The notes below the pieces were generated by a model. The model did no database searches. It was given only the letters and a program-made list of their open reading frames with translations, and had not been told where the DNA came from. Both the position numbers and the translations under genes were made by a program. Below, one piece after another: positions 42,913-50,803 of a stretch of DNA of 64,000 bases (position 1 is the first letter of the stretch; every line of letters starts with the position of its first letter). Where the stretch lies: the NCBI RefSeq assembly GCF_018070565.1, contig NZ_JAGPXL010000016.1, positions 100,478-164,477 on the forward strand. The letters are read 5' to 3'. Source of the stretch: Streptomyces sp. B93 (GTDB lineage Bacteria; Actinomycetota; Actinomycetes; Streptomycetales; Streptomycetaceae).

Positions 42913-43365
42913 TCAGAGGGGGAGCTTGAAGCCCGTGTGCGATGCCTGGAAGCCCAGGCGCTCATAGAAGCGATGGGCGTCGGCGCGTGTCTTGTCGGAG
43001 GTCAGCTGCACCAACTGGCAGTTCTGCCGTCGGGATTCCTCAATGGCCCACTCGATGAGCCGTGTCCCCAGGCCACTGCCGCGCTCGTCGGCGTGGATGC
43101 GGACACCTTCGATGATCGATCGGGTGGCGCCACGTCGTGACAGGCCCGGAATGATCGTGAGCTGAAGCGTGCCGACGAGGCGGTCCTCACGGACCGCGAC
43201 AACCAGGTGCTGGTTCGGGTCGGCGCTGATGCGTTCCAGCGCGCTCCGGTAGGGGCCGAGATCGTCCGGCGACTCGCGTTGGGCCCCGAGGGGGTCGTCG
43301 GCGAGCATGCCCACGATGGCGGGCAGATCGTCGATGACCGCCGCCCGTATCTCAAGATCTCCCAT
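42913..43365 (-). CDS. GNAT-family N-acetyltransferase
   Basis: The 150-residue protein begins MGDLEIRAAVIDDLPAIVGM and has the acetyl-CoA loop ERGSGLGTRLIEWAIEESRR (R-x-x-G-x-G) at about residues 93-112, followed by QLVQLTSDKTRADAHRFYER, a hallmark GNAT end segment. Substrate is unknown. Its start is seven bases from the stop of the next GNAT gene, so the two are probably one transcription unit. Confidence 0.9.
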   Translation of the reverse strand: MGDLEIRAAVIDDLPAIVGMLADDPLGAQRESPDDLGPYRSALERISADPNQHLVVAVREDRLVGTLQLTIIPGLSRRGATRSIIEGVRIHADERGSGLGTRLIEWAIEESRRQNCQLVQLTSDKTRADAHRFYERLGFQASHTGFKLPL

Positions 43366-43372
43366 GGGTGCC

Positions 43373-44239
43373 TCAGCCCGCAGCCACCGTCAGCGGGGCG
43401 AAGCGTCGGCTCCAGTCACCGGGCAGCTCTGTCATCCCGTACGCCATGACCGCGTTGAAAGCGACGGAGGCGAGGCCGCGTTCCTTCACCCAGGTCAGCA
43501 GTTCCTCGTGCCGCACGTCGATGTCCGTGCGCAACGGGCGGTCGGTGTGGGCGGCAAGGGAGGCGATGAGGGCCTTGGCGGTCTCCGTGTCCCGGCCGAT
43601 CAGCGGGCCGACCACATGGGTGTCCATGTTGGGCCAGGCGGCCGCGTAGCCGATGATCTGGTCACCCTCCAGGGCGACCCGCACCCGGTCGGCGAAGGCG
43701 GGCAGCCGAGTGATGATGTGCGTGCGATCCGTGCCGAACGCCTGGGTGTCCAGGCGCAGAATCGCCGTGAGGTCCTCGGCGGTGGCGGGGCGCGTTGCGA
43801 CCTTGGGTTCCGGTCCGCCGGATGTGAAGTGCCCCCGGACCATCTCCGCCTGGCCTACGGTCTTGAAGCCGAGTTCCTCGTAGAGCGGGCGGCCGTACGG
43901 GGTCGCGTGCAGGGTCAGGGGCGTCGTGCTCATCGAGGAGATGACATGGCGCATCAGTCGGCGGCCGACGCCCTGACGGGCATGGCGTTCGGAGACCAGG
44001 ACCATGCCGATGGCGCCCAGATCGGGACGGTCCGGCACTCCGTACTCCGTGACGACGCAAGCACTGACGAGACCCCCCTCGGGGTCATCGATGCCGTATC
44101 CCTTCCCGGCCGTGAGGAGGAATCCCCATTTGTGCTCTTCACGCGGCCACCCCCGGTTCTCGGACAAGTCGGCGCAGGCGGGGAGATCGCGAAGCGTCAG
44201 TCGGCGGATAGGGAGAGCGGCGAGGGAAGGAGTAGGCAC
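43373..44239 (-). CDS. GNAT-family N-acetyltransferase, tandem type
   Basis: The 288-residue protein has one clear GNAT domain (residues about 10-130) with the loop ERHARQGVGRRLMRHVISSM (R-x-x-G-x-G), then a second, degenerate half (LRLDTQAFGTDRTHII, VALEGDQIIGYAAAWPNMDT) without a clear CoA loop. Such two-domain proteins acetylate unknown small molecules. It lies immediately upstream of the single-domain GNAT. Confidence 0.87.
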   Translation of the reverse strand: MPTPSLAALPIRRLTLRDLPACADLSENRGWPREEHKWGFLLTAGKGYGIDDPEGGLVSACVVTEYGVPDRPDLGAIGMVLVSERHARQGVGRRLMRHVISSMSTTPLTLHATPYGRPLYEELGFKTVGQAEMVRGHFTSGGPEPKVATRPATAEDLTAILRLDTQAFGTDRTHIITRLPAFADRVRVALEGDQIIGYAAAWPNMDTHVVGPLIGRDTETAKALIASLAAHTDRPLRTDIDVRHEELLTWVKERGLASVAFNAVMAYGMTELPGDWSRRFAPLTVAAG

Positions 44240-44320
44240 GCAGGTCAGGCTGTCAACCTATGCCGTTGGCGTCCACCTGTTTCGGCAGAGACGTACGGGC
44301 TTTTGTAGCGAGAGGTGTGC

Positions 44321-44803
44321 TCAGCCCAGGTCGGGCGCGTGCATGGCCCGCACGCCCTCGATATTGCCGTCCAGGTAGTGCCGCAGTGACAGCGGTACGA
44401 GATGGACGGAGGCGATGCCTACCCGGGTGAATGGCACGCGCACGATCTCGTACTCGCCTGCGGGCTCATCCACTTCGGGGCCATGCCGTAGTGCCGGATC
44501 CATGGACTCCAGGCGGCAGACGAAGAAGTGCTGCACCTTGACGCCGGTGGCGCCGCCGTCCTCACCGATGTGCTCGACGGTATCCACGAAACAGGGCACC
44601 ACATCGGTGATCTTGGCGCCGAGTTCCTCGTACACCTCGCGGTGCAGGGCGTCGACGACGGTCGTGTCCCCCGGTTCGACCCCGCCCCCGGGCGTGACCC
44701 AGTAGGGATCCACGCCGGGCTTGGTGCGCTTGATCAGAATCAGGTCGCCACCGTCCAGCAGAACGGCGCGGGCGGTGCGCTTGACCACGGGTCGGACGGT
44801 CAT
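44321..44803 (-). CDS. NUDIX hydrolase
   Basis: The NUDIX box GGGVEPGDTTVVDALHREVY, continuing EELGAKI, fits GX5EX7REUXEEXGU, so it hydrolyses a nucleoside diphosphate linked to another group. I place the start at ATG 44801-44803 (MTVRPVVKRTARAVLLDGG), which gives 160 residues and the usual family beginning. An ATG at 44866 has GGAGG ten bases before it and would add 21 residues that include a one-mismatch parS read in the frame CFTWN, unlike the VSRET frame of the real coding parS sites, so I disfavour it. Confidence 0.85.
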   Translation of the reverse strand: MTVRPVVKRTARAVLLDGGDLILIKRTKPGVDPYWVTPGGGVEPGDTTVVDALHREVYEELGAKITDVVPCFVDTVEHIGEDGGATGVKVQHFFVCRLESMDPALRHGPEVDEPAGEYEIVRVPFTRVGIASVHLVPLSLRHYLDGNIEGVRAMHAPDLG

Positions 44804-44824
44804 GGAAGAAATGTGGCCCGCTTG

Positions 44825-44838
44825 GTTCCACGTGAAAC
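44825..44838. promoter_or_regulatory. parS: Degenerate parS site upstream of the NUDIX gene
   Basis: GTTCCACGTGAAAC differs from parS at one base. It lies 21 bases upstream of the preferred NUDIX start. Binding would be expected to be weaker. Confidence 0.65.
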
Positions 44839-44936
44839 ATCGCGAAACGTCACGGATCGAGCCCATGGAGTGAACGCCTCCGGCGGCCGTCGTGCGCTGG
44901 ATTCGGCATGAGCCGGGATTCAGCACATCCCGGGGT

Positions 44937-45842
44937 TCAGCACCAGTCGGCGGCAGCCCGCTGAAGCCACTCATGAGCCCGCGCGATATGCGGCATGGCG
45001 AGCGTCCCGGTGCGCACGACGAGGAAATAGGTGCGCAGGGGCGGCACCGCGGGCTCGTGCAGGGCGACCACCTCCCCGCGTTCGAGCGCCGCAGCGCACA
45101 GATAGCGGGGCAGCACGGCGAGTCCGGCCCCCGCACTGGCGCAGGCGAGCACGGCCCGCAGATCGGGCACGATGACGGTGCCCGAGGCGGAGGGACGGGA
45201 GTCGAAGACGGAGGCCCAGTAGCGGGAGACAAAGGGCAGGGACTCATGCACCTCGACTACAGGAACGTTCTCGAGGGCGAGTGCCCCCTTGCCGCTGAGG
45301 GTCCCGGGGGCGATCTCCTTGGTCCAGCGAGGGGCGGCGACCAGGACATGTTCCTCGTCGCAGAGCGCGGTCGCGGTGAGCAGCGCACCGCGGGGCTGGG
45401 CTGTGCTGATGGCGAGATCGTGGTGCCCGGCCGCCAGCCCTTCCAAGGTCTCCTCGGCGTTGCCGAAGGAGGCGCGCAGAGCAAGGCCCTGCCCCTCCTC
45501 GCCGGTCAGCTCCACGAGTGCGGGCAGGGCCCGCTCGGTGGTGAACTCGGGCGGCCCCGCGAGATGCAGGGTGCGCAAGGAGGAGTCATCGTCGAGCCCC
45601 GACTGGGCGATCTCGACCAGGGCGTCCAGATGCGGCGCCGCCTTGTGGGCGAGTTCGTCGCCGATGCTCGTCGGGGTGACGCCACGGGCCTGTCGTAGGA
45701 ACAGAGGGCGTCCGAGCTGCCGTTCCAGGGTGCGGATCTGAGAGGTGACGGCGGGCTGGGACAGGCCCAGCAAGGCGGCGGCGCGAGTGAAGGAACCGGC
45801 CCGGTGCACGGTGACGAACGTGCGCAGCAAGGCCAGATCCAT
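44937..45842 (-). CDS. LysR-family transcriptional regulator
   Basis: The 301-residue regulator has the N-terminal winged helix MDLALLRTFVTVHRAGSFTR, with ALLGLSQPAVTSQIRTLERQ as the recognition part and LGRPLFLRQARGVTPT, followed by a periplasmic-binding-like effector domain (RTLHLAGPPEFTTERALPAL). No divergently transcribed partner is present, so its target is not obvious. The upstream sequence (45880-45950) is AT-rich and may hold its promoter. Confidence 0.92.
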   Translation of the reverse strand: MDLALLRTFVTVHRAGSFTRAAALLGLSQPAVTSQIRTLERQLGRPLFLRQARGVTPTSIGDELAHKAAPHLDALVEIAQSGLDDDSSLRTLHLAGPPEFTTERALPALVELTGEEGQGLALRASFGNAEETLEGLAAGHHDLAISTAQPRGALLTATALCDEEHVLVAAPRWTKEIAPGTLSGKGALALENVPVVEVHESLPFVSRYWASVFDSRPSASGTVIVPDLRAVLACASAGAGLAVLPRYLCAAALERGEVVALHEPAVPPLRTYFLVVRTGTLAMPHIARAHEWLQRAAADWC

Positions 45843-45989
45843 GGCGTGGCCTCCCCTCTCCCGCCTCTCACCGCCCCGGGCAGGGCCCCCAACTATAAAT
45901 AAGTCGATAGGTCTCTGTCGCTACTGTGATTGGACACTGACACAGAGTCAACTAGCCTTGGTCGCGCGGTTCTTCGCGCGCGGAACCGA

Positions 45990-46028
45990 GGACGGTCCGA
46001 GCCACGAGGGGGGAGGCTCGGACCGTCC
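45990..46028 (-). terminator. Hairpin terminator after the PLP enzyme gene
   Basis: GGACGGTCCGAGCC (45990-46003) and GGCTCGGACCGTCC (46015-46028) form a perfect 14-base-pair stem with an 11-base loop. A smaller hairpin CGGTTC/GAACCG follows at 45967-45988. They end the leftward operon that stops at 46069. Confidence 0.88.
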
Positions 46029-46068
46029 GTTGTACGTACCCGGACCACGACACGCGTCCGAGCGGAAG

Positions 46069-47265
46069 TCATCCCGCCGATTCCTCCAGTGCCCGCCGTA
46101 CGTCCGCCACCAGGTCCTCGGGGTCCTCGGCGCCGACCGACAGCCGGATGAAGCCCTCCGGCACCGCGTCACCGCCCCAGCGGCCACGCCGCTCGGCCGT
46201 GGACCGTACCCCGCCGAAGCTCGTCGCATCGTCCACCAGCCGCAGTGCGTCGAGGAAGCGGTCCGCACGCTCGCGCGACGGCAGGGCGAAGGACACCACG
46301 CAGCCGAAGCGCCGCATCTGCTGCGAGGCGACCTTGTGCGAGGGGTCACCCGGCAGCCCTGGATAGCGCACGGCGAGTTCCTCGGGCCAGTCGCGCAGCG
46401 CCTCGGCGACCGCGAGGGCGGTGGCGTTCTGCCGGTCCACCCGCAGCTGGAGCGTGGCGATCGACCGGTGCGCCAGCCAGGCCTCCATGGGGCCGGGGAT
46501 CGCACCGACGATCTTGCGCCAGCGGCGGACGGCGGCCATGGCATCGGCGTCGCGGCCGACGACGTAGCCGAGCAGGATGTCCCCGTGCCCGGTCAGCTGC
46601 TTGGTGCCGCTGGCCACGGAGAAGTCGGCGCCCAGGTCCAGCGGGCGCTGCCCGAGCGGCGTCGCGAGCGTGTTGTCGACGGCGACCAGGGCGCCACGCG
46701 CGTGTGCCGCCTCGACGAGCCGCCGTACGTCGCACACGTCGAGCCCGGGGTTCGACGGCGTCTCGATCCACAGCAGCCGGGCGCCGTCCAGGACGTCCAG
46801 CTGGGCGTCGCCGCCGGTCGGCGCGGTGCGCACCTCGATGCCGTACGCCTCCAGCTGCGCCCGCGCCAGCGGCAGCGCCTGGTAGCCGTCGCTGGGCAGC
46901 ACCACGGCGTCCCCGGCGCGCAGCTGCGAGAACAGCACGGAGGAGATGGCGGCCATGCCGGAGGCGAACACGAGCGTCTCGACGCCGTCCCCGTCCGGCG
47001 CCTCCAGCTCGCCGATCGCCTGCTCCAGGCGGGACCAGGTCGGGTTCTCGTCACGGCCGTAGGTGTACGGGCCCGTGGGCTCGCCCGGGAGATGGAAGTG
47101 CGCGGCGAACACCGGCCCCGGCAGGGTCGGCTCGTACTTCACCGGCTCCGGAAGCCCGGCCCGCACCGCCCGTGTGCCCTCACCCGGCGTGCCCGCTCCG
47201 GAAAGGCCGCCACGCGTGCGTGCGCCGCCGCCCGACTGCCCCGTACTGCTGCTGGTGTCACTCAT
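46069..47265 (-). CDS. Cystathionine gamma-lyase/synthase-type PLP enzyme
   Basis: The 398-residue protein is a Cys/Met-metabolism PLP enzyme: YTYGRDENPTWSRLEQAIGE, LVFASGMAAISSVLF, LLWIETPSNPGLDVCDV and the PLP-lysine motif DFSVASGTKQLTGHGDILLG. Members split cystathionine or methionine, or exchange gamma substituents. It is annotated as cystathionine gamma-lyase in similar genomes, but the reaction is not decidable by eye. Its ATG (47263-47265) overlaps the stop of the phosphatase reading frame (ATGA). Confidence 0.88.
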   Translation of the reverse strand: MSDTSSSTGQSGGGARTRGGLSGAGTPGEGTRAVRAGLPEPVKYEPTLPGPVFAAHFHLPGEPTGPYTYGRDENPTWSRLEQAIGELEAPDGDGVETLVFASGMAAISSVLFSQLRAGDAVVLPSDGYQALPLARAQLEAYGIEVRTAPTGGDAQLDVLDGARLLWIETPSNPGLDVCDVRRLVEAAHARGALVAVDNTLATPLGQRPLDLGADFSVASGTKQLTGHGDILLGYVVGRDADAMAAVRRWRKIVGAIPGPMEAWLAHRSIATLQLRVDRQNATALAVAEALRDWPEELAVRYPGLPGDPSHKVASQQMRRFGCVVSFALPSRERADRFLDALRLVDDATSFGGVRSTAERRGRWGGDAVPEGFIRLSVGAEDPEDLVADVRRALEESAG

Positions 47266-47755
47266 GCCGCCCGTCCCTCCACCTGCTCACGTACCGCCGC
47301 GAGCAGCCCCGTGCTCGCCGTCTCCACCATCGCAAGACACTCCTCGAAACCGTCCATGCCCCCGTAGTAGGGATCCGGTACGTCGAGGTCGTGGGCGTCC
47401 GCCGTGGGGTCGTAGGAGCGCAGCAGCCGTACCTTGGCGGCGTCCTGCTCCGTGGGGGCGAGGCGGCGCAGGGCGCGGAGGTGGCCGGAATCCAGGGCCA
47501 CGACGAGGTCGAGGCGGGCGAACCGGACCCGCAGAAGCGCCGGGCGGTGTGCTCAGCGGCGTAGCCGTGCTGCTCCAGTACGGCCACGGTGCGCGGGTCG
47601 GCGCCCTCGCCCTCGTGCCAGCCGTCCGTCCCGGCGCTGTCGACCTTGATCAGGTCGAGCAGTCCGGCCTCCGCCACGCGCGCGTGGAAGACGGACTCGG
47701 CCATCGGGGAGCGGCAGATGTTGCCGGTGCAGACGAAGCAGACGCGGTAGGTCAT
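47262..47755 (-). pseudogene. Low-molecular-weight protein tyrosine phosphatase, one-base frameshift
   Basis: The N-terminal half starts MTYRVCFVCTGNICRSPMAE with the phosphatase loop CxGNICRS and runs to HTARRF. There the frame breaks: the family sequence resumes one frame over as FARLDLVVALDSGHLRALRR and continues through DPYYGGMDGFEECLAMVE (catalytic DP) to GRAA and a stop that overlaps the next gene. Adding one T on the minus strand in TCCGGTTC (about 47525-47530) restores CGSWFARLDLV, exactly as expected. So this is either a real loss-of-function mutation or a sequencing error. The break removes the catalytic aspartate from the in-frame product. Confidence 0.88.
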
Positions 47756-47759
47756 GGAA

Positions 47760-48137
47760 TCAGTCCCCGTCCGGCAGGACGACGTTGAGCGCCCAGGAGA
47801 CGATCGAGATGATCAGGGCGCCCAGAACGGCGGTCCAGAAGCCCTCCACATGGAAGCTCAGGTCGAGCTTGTCGGCCAGCCACGAGGTCAGCAGCAGCAT
47901 CAGTGCGTTGACGACCAGGGTGAACAGGCCGAGCGTCAGGATGAGCAGCGGCAGGCTCAGCAGGTTCACGACCGGCTTGACCAGGAAGTTGACCAAACCG
48001 AAGATCAGTGCGACCAGCAGCAGGGTGCCGATCTTCTTGCCGGTGCTGTCACCGGTCAAGGTGATGTCGCCGACCAGCCACACGGCGACCGCGAGGGCCC
48101 CGGCGTTGGCGATCGTCTTGACTAGGAAATTCATCAT
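47760..48137 (-). CDS. Phage-holin-family / YvlD-like membrane protein
   Basis: The 125-residue protein has four hydrophobic segments: TIANAGALAVAVWLVGDITL, IGTLLLVALIFGLVNFLV, LPLLILTLGLFTLVVNALML and WTAVLGALIISIVSWAL. The pattern with VNFLVKPVVNLLSLPL is that of the YvlD/PF04020 membrane family, often annotated as phage holin family; a lytic role is not implied. It ends five bases before the phosphatase start and heads this leftward operon. Confidence 0.85.
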   Translation of the reverse strand: MMNFLVKTIANAGALAVAVWLVGDITLTGDSTGKKIGTLLLVALIFGLVNFLVKPVVNLLSLPLLILTLGLFTLVVNALMLLLTSWLADKLDLSFHVEGFWTAVLGALIISIVSWALNVVLPDGD

Positions 48138-48196
48138 GTGTCTGATCGTGGCAGACGAGATCGGATACGAGTACGGGTGCGAGGGCGACGAAGACG

Positions 48197-48514
48197 ATGA
48201 AGGCTTTCCGGCTGGACGAACTGGAGGCGGAGCGCGCCGCCAACGAGGGTGCCTACCTTCAGTTTCTGCGGGAGCGGAACATGTCGGTCGGCCTCTACGC
48301 GCTCGACGCGGGCGAACCGGACCCGCAGAAGCCGCACAACCAGGATGAGGTGTACTTCGTCGTCAGCGGCCGCGCCGCGATCACGGTCGGCATGGAGACC
48401 ACGCAGGTGGCGCGCGGCAGTGTGGTGTACGTCCCGGCCGGAGTGGCGCACAAGTTCCACCACATCAGCGAGGATCTGCGGGTTCTGGTGGTGTTCTCAC
48501 CGCCTGAGGGATGA
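48197..48514 (+). CDS. Cupin-domain protein
   Basis: The 105-residue single-domain cupin has motif 1 PHNQDEVYFVVSGRAAI (H-x3-E) and motif 2 VYVPAGVAHKFHH (P-G-x2-H), with metal-binding His, Glu and His. It may bind a metal and a small ligand, or act as an isomerase/dioxygenase; no substrate can be named. It is divergent from the holin-like gene with 59 bases between starts. Confidence 0.85.
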   Translation: MKAFRLDELEAERAANEGAYLQFLRERNMSVGLYALDAGEPDPQKPHNQDEVYFVVSGRAAITVGMETTQVARGSVVYVPAGVAHKFHHISEDLRVLVVFSPPEG

Positions 48515-48694
48515 GCCGGGCCCTCGGGGTTCCCTAGGGGATCGGTCAGGGGACGACAAGGGGTGCGAGGCATCCGTTCGGGGCCTTCCTCGGCCTAGCA
48601 TCGAATGCAGGACATGAAAAAGGAGCCGGCATCCGAGATGTCGGCCGTCGACGGGCCCCGGCAGCTACGAGGGCGGAGAGACAGGACGAGGGCA

Positions 48695-48907
48695 ATGCGA
48701 GAGATCTTCGCGGGACTTCCGTGGTGGGTGAAGTGGATCGCGGTGCCGGTCATCGCCCTGGTCGTGTTCGGGGGCCTGATAGCCAGCGTCATCGGCTTCG
48801 TGATCGGCCTGCTGTTCAAGCTGCTGGTCTTCGTCGCGCTGGTCGGTGGACTGATCTACGTCGTACGGAAGTTCACCTCCAGCTCCTCCTCGCGCGGGGA
48901 CTGGTGA
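48695..48907 (+). CDS. DUF5326-like small membrane protein
   Basis: A 70-residue protein starting MREIFAGLPWWVKWIAVPVI at ATG 48695 after AGGACGAGGG; the upstream in-frame ATGs have weaker context. Two hydrophobic segments (IAVPVIALVVFGGLIASVIG and LLFKLLVFVALVGGLIYVV) make it a probable two-pass membrane protein, ending in a Ser-rich tail. I recall this family as DUF5326; function is unknown. Confidence 0.72.
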   Translation: MREIFAGLPWWVKWIAVPVIALVVFGGLIASVIGFVIGLLFKLLVFVALVGGLIYVVRKFTSSSSSRGDW

Positions 48908-49192
48908 GCGGCGAGAGGTGAGCGGCGCGCGGCGACGGTTCACAGTCGCGGCCGCCGGTCACCGGTGAGCCGAGCGGGGCTGTTGGTGCGGTGGTGCGGG
49001 CAGGGGTGATCGGTAACGCGAATCGCCTGTTCCCTCGGGCGGGGGAAGTTTCCCGCACAGACCGTCTCCGAGCGGCAACAGGGGGTTAGAGTCCGGAACT
49101 CCACGCGGGGACAAACCCCCGCGAGCGGCGTACCCCCCTCCCGTGTTCCCCGCACGGGCAGCCCCCTCGCGCTTCGGGAGTGACCTTTGGCC

Positions 49193-50161
49193 ATGGCTGA
49201 CACCGCCCTCGCCCCAGCCGGCGCAGCACCACACGCACCCCCGACAGCCCTCACGACCGTGGCCCCCGTCCGGGGCCTGCGCGTGCCCAGGCCTCCCGAG
49301 CAACCAGCCCCACCAGGCGCCCCACCCACCTCGCGGCACCCCACGGCATCCACCGCGCTCACGGCACCGACCTGCTCCTCCGTACAGTCCGTGCGCCCCT
49401 CCGCGCAGTCGGCCGCTACCACCCTCATCGGCTCCGTGCAGCGCGCCATGCGCCTCCTGGAGTGCGTCGCCGGGCACGAGTACGGCGCACCCGCCAAGCA
49501 ACTGGCCCGGGAGACCGACCTCGCCCTCCCCACCGCGTACCACCTGCTGCGCACCCTCACGTACGAGGGCTATCTGCGCCGGGACAAGGGGCTGTTCTTC
49601 CTCGGGGAGGCGGCGGCACGGCTGAGCAGCAGCGGAGCACAGCAGAAACGTCGCAGCACGGTCGCCGAGGTGCTCGCCCGCTGGCGGGATTCCATCGGTG
49701 TACCGGTCTACTACGCGCGCTACCGCGACGGCGAGATCGAGGTCATGTGCGTCTCCGACACCCCCGGCACTCCGGCGGTGGAGGAATGGGCCGACTTCCG
49801 CGAGACCGGGCATGCGCACGCCATCGGGCAGTGTCTGCTGTCCCAGTTGGACGAGGACGCCCGCCGCGACCACCTCGACCGTCACCCCGTGCGGTCGATC
49901 ACCCCGTACACGGTCCGGGACAGTCACAGCCTGCTGCGACGACTGGACCGGACAAGACGGACGGAGCCGGTCGTCGAGCGGCAGGAGTATGCCCTCGGGA
50001 CGGTGTGCGCGGCGATCCCGATCACGGTGGGCACCACCGCCGCGACGATGGCGATCTCCCTCCCGGCCCACCAGGCCGACCGGCTGTCCCCCGCGGTCCG
50101 GCAGTTGCAGGACGAGATCGAGCAACTGCTCGGCTCGCTTGCAATCTCTATCAGTATCTGA
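49193..50161 (+). CDS. ssgR: IclR-family regulator SsgR
   Basis: The protein (322 residues from ATG 49193; a TTG at 49187 is also in frame) has an 80-residue Ala/Pro-rich extension, then the IclR winged helix SVQRAMRLLECVAGHEYGAP and KQLARETDLALPTAYHLLRT, and a C-terminal effector domain. It directly precedes ssgA, and in S. coelicolor the IclR protein at this place, SsgR, activates ssgA transcription during sporulation. The long intergenic region 48908-49192 probably carries its promoter. Confidence 0.9.
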   Translation: MADTALAPAGAAPHAPPTALTTVAPVRGLRVPRPPEQPAPPGAPPTSRHPTASTALTAPTCSSVQSVRPSAQSAATTLIGSVQRAMRLLECVAGHEYGAPAKQLARETDLALPTAYHLLRTLTYEGYLRRDKGLFFLGEAAARLSSSGAQQKRRSTVAEVLARWRDSIGVPVYYARYRDGEIEVMCVSDTPGTPAVEEWADFRETGHAHAIGQCLLSQLDEDARRDHLDRHPVRSITPYTVRDSHSLLRRLDRTRRTEPVVERQEYALGTVCAAIPITVGTTAATMAISLPAHQADRLSPAVRQLQDEIEQLLGSLAISISI

Positions 50162-50298
50162 AAACTCACTCCTTGTGATCTGGTGTGCACGTTCAGCAAG
50201 ATGCCACCAGTGTCAGGGGTTCATTCCCGGCCAGTCGACGGCAAATGACGGGGTAGGCGATGCGCGAGTCCGTACAAGCGGTACAGGCAGAGGTCATG

Positions 50299-50703
50299 AT
50301 GAGCTTTCTCGTCTCCGAGGAGCTCTCGTTCCGCATCCCGGTGGAGCTGCGCTACGAGACCTGTGATCCCTATGCCGTGCGGCTGACCTTCCACTTGCCC
50401 GGCGATGCCCCGGTGACCTGGGCGTTCGGGCGTGAGCTGCTGATCGACGGGGTCGGCCAGCCGTGCGGCGAGGGCGATGTGCGGGTCACACCCGTCGAAC
50501 CGGAGGCGCTGGGCGAGGTGCTGATCAGGCTCCAGGTCGGCGCTGACCACGCGCTGTTCCGGTCGTCGTCGGCACCGCTCGTGGCCTTCCTGGACCGCAC
50601 CGACAAGCTGGTGCCGCTGGGCCAGGAGGGAGCGCTCGGCGACTTCGACGCTCATCTCGACGAGGCACTGGACCGCATCCTGGCGGAGCAGGGCGCTGGG
50701 TGA
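50299..50703 (+). CDS. ssgA: Sporulation septation activator SsgA
   Basis: The protein reads MSFLVSEELSFRIPVELRYE and YAVRLTFHLPGDAPVTWAFG, ending LVPLGQEGALGDFDAHLDEA; this is the SALP family and matches SsgA, which positions FtsZ through SsgB during sporulation septation. Start ATG 50299 gives 134 residues, close to the known 136. The frame extends to ATG 50260, 13 codons further up. A perfect terminator begins at the stop. Confidence 0.93.
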   Translation: MSFLVSEELSFRIPVELRYETCDPYAVRLTFHLPGDAPVTWAFGRELLIDGVGQPCGEGDVRVTPVEPEALGEVLIRLQVGADHALFRSSSAPLVAFLDRTDKLVPLGQEGALGDFDAHLDEALDRILAEQGAG

Positions 50704-50735
50704 AGCGTTACGCCAGACAGGTGGCGTAACGCTTC
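50702..50735 (+). terminator. Terminator of ssgA
   Basis: GAAGCGTTACGCCA (50702-50715) pairs perfectly with TGGCGTAACGCTTC (50722-50735) around GACAGG. It starts inside the ssgA stop codon and is followed by GCCTCGTTGTT. Confidence 0.92.
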
Positions 50736-50803
50736 GCCTCGTTGTTGGGGCGGGGTGTGGGACGTCGGAAGCGGGGTGTGGGTCGCGGGTCGCGGGGAGT
50801 GTG

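Noticed and set aside
47760..48137. Prophage remnant because of the holin-family protein
   Set aside because: The holin-like name comes from a widespread membrane family (YvlD-type); no other phage genes lie nearby.
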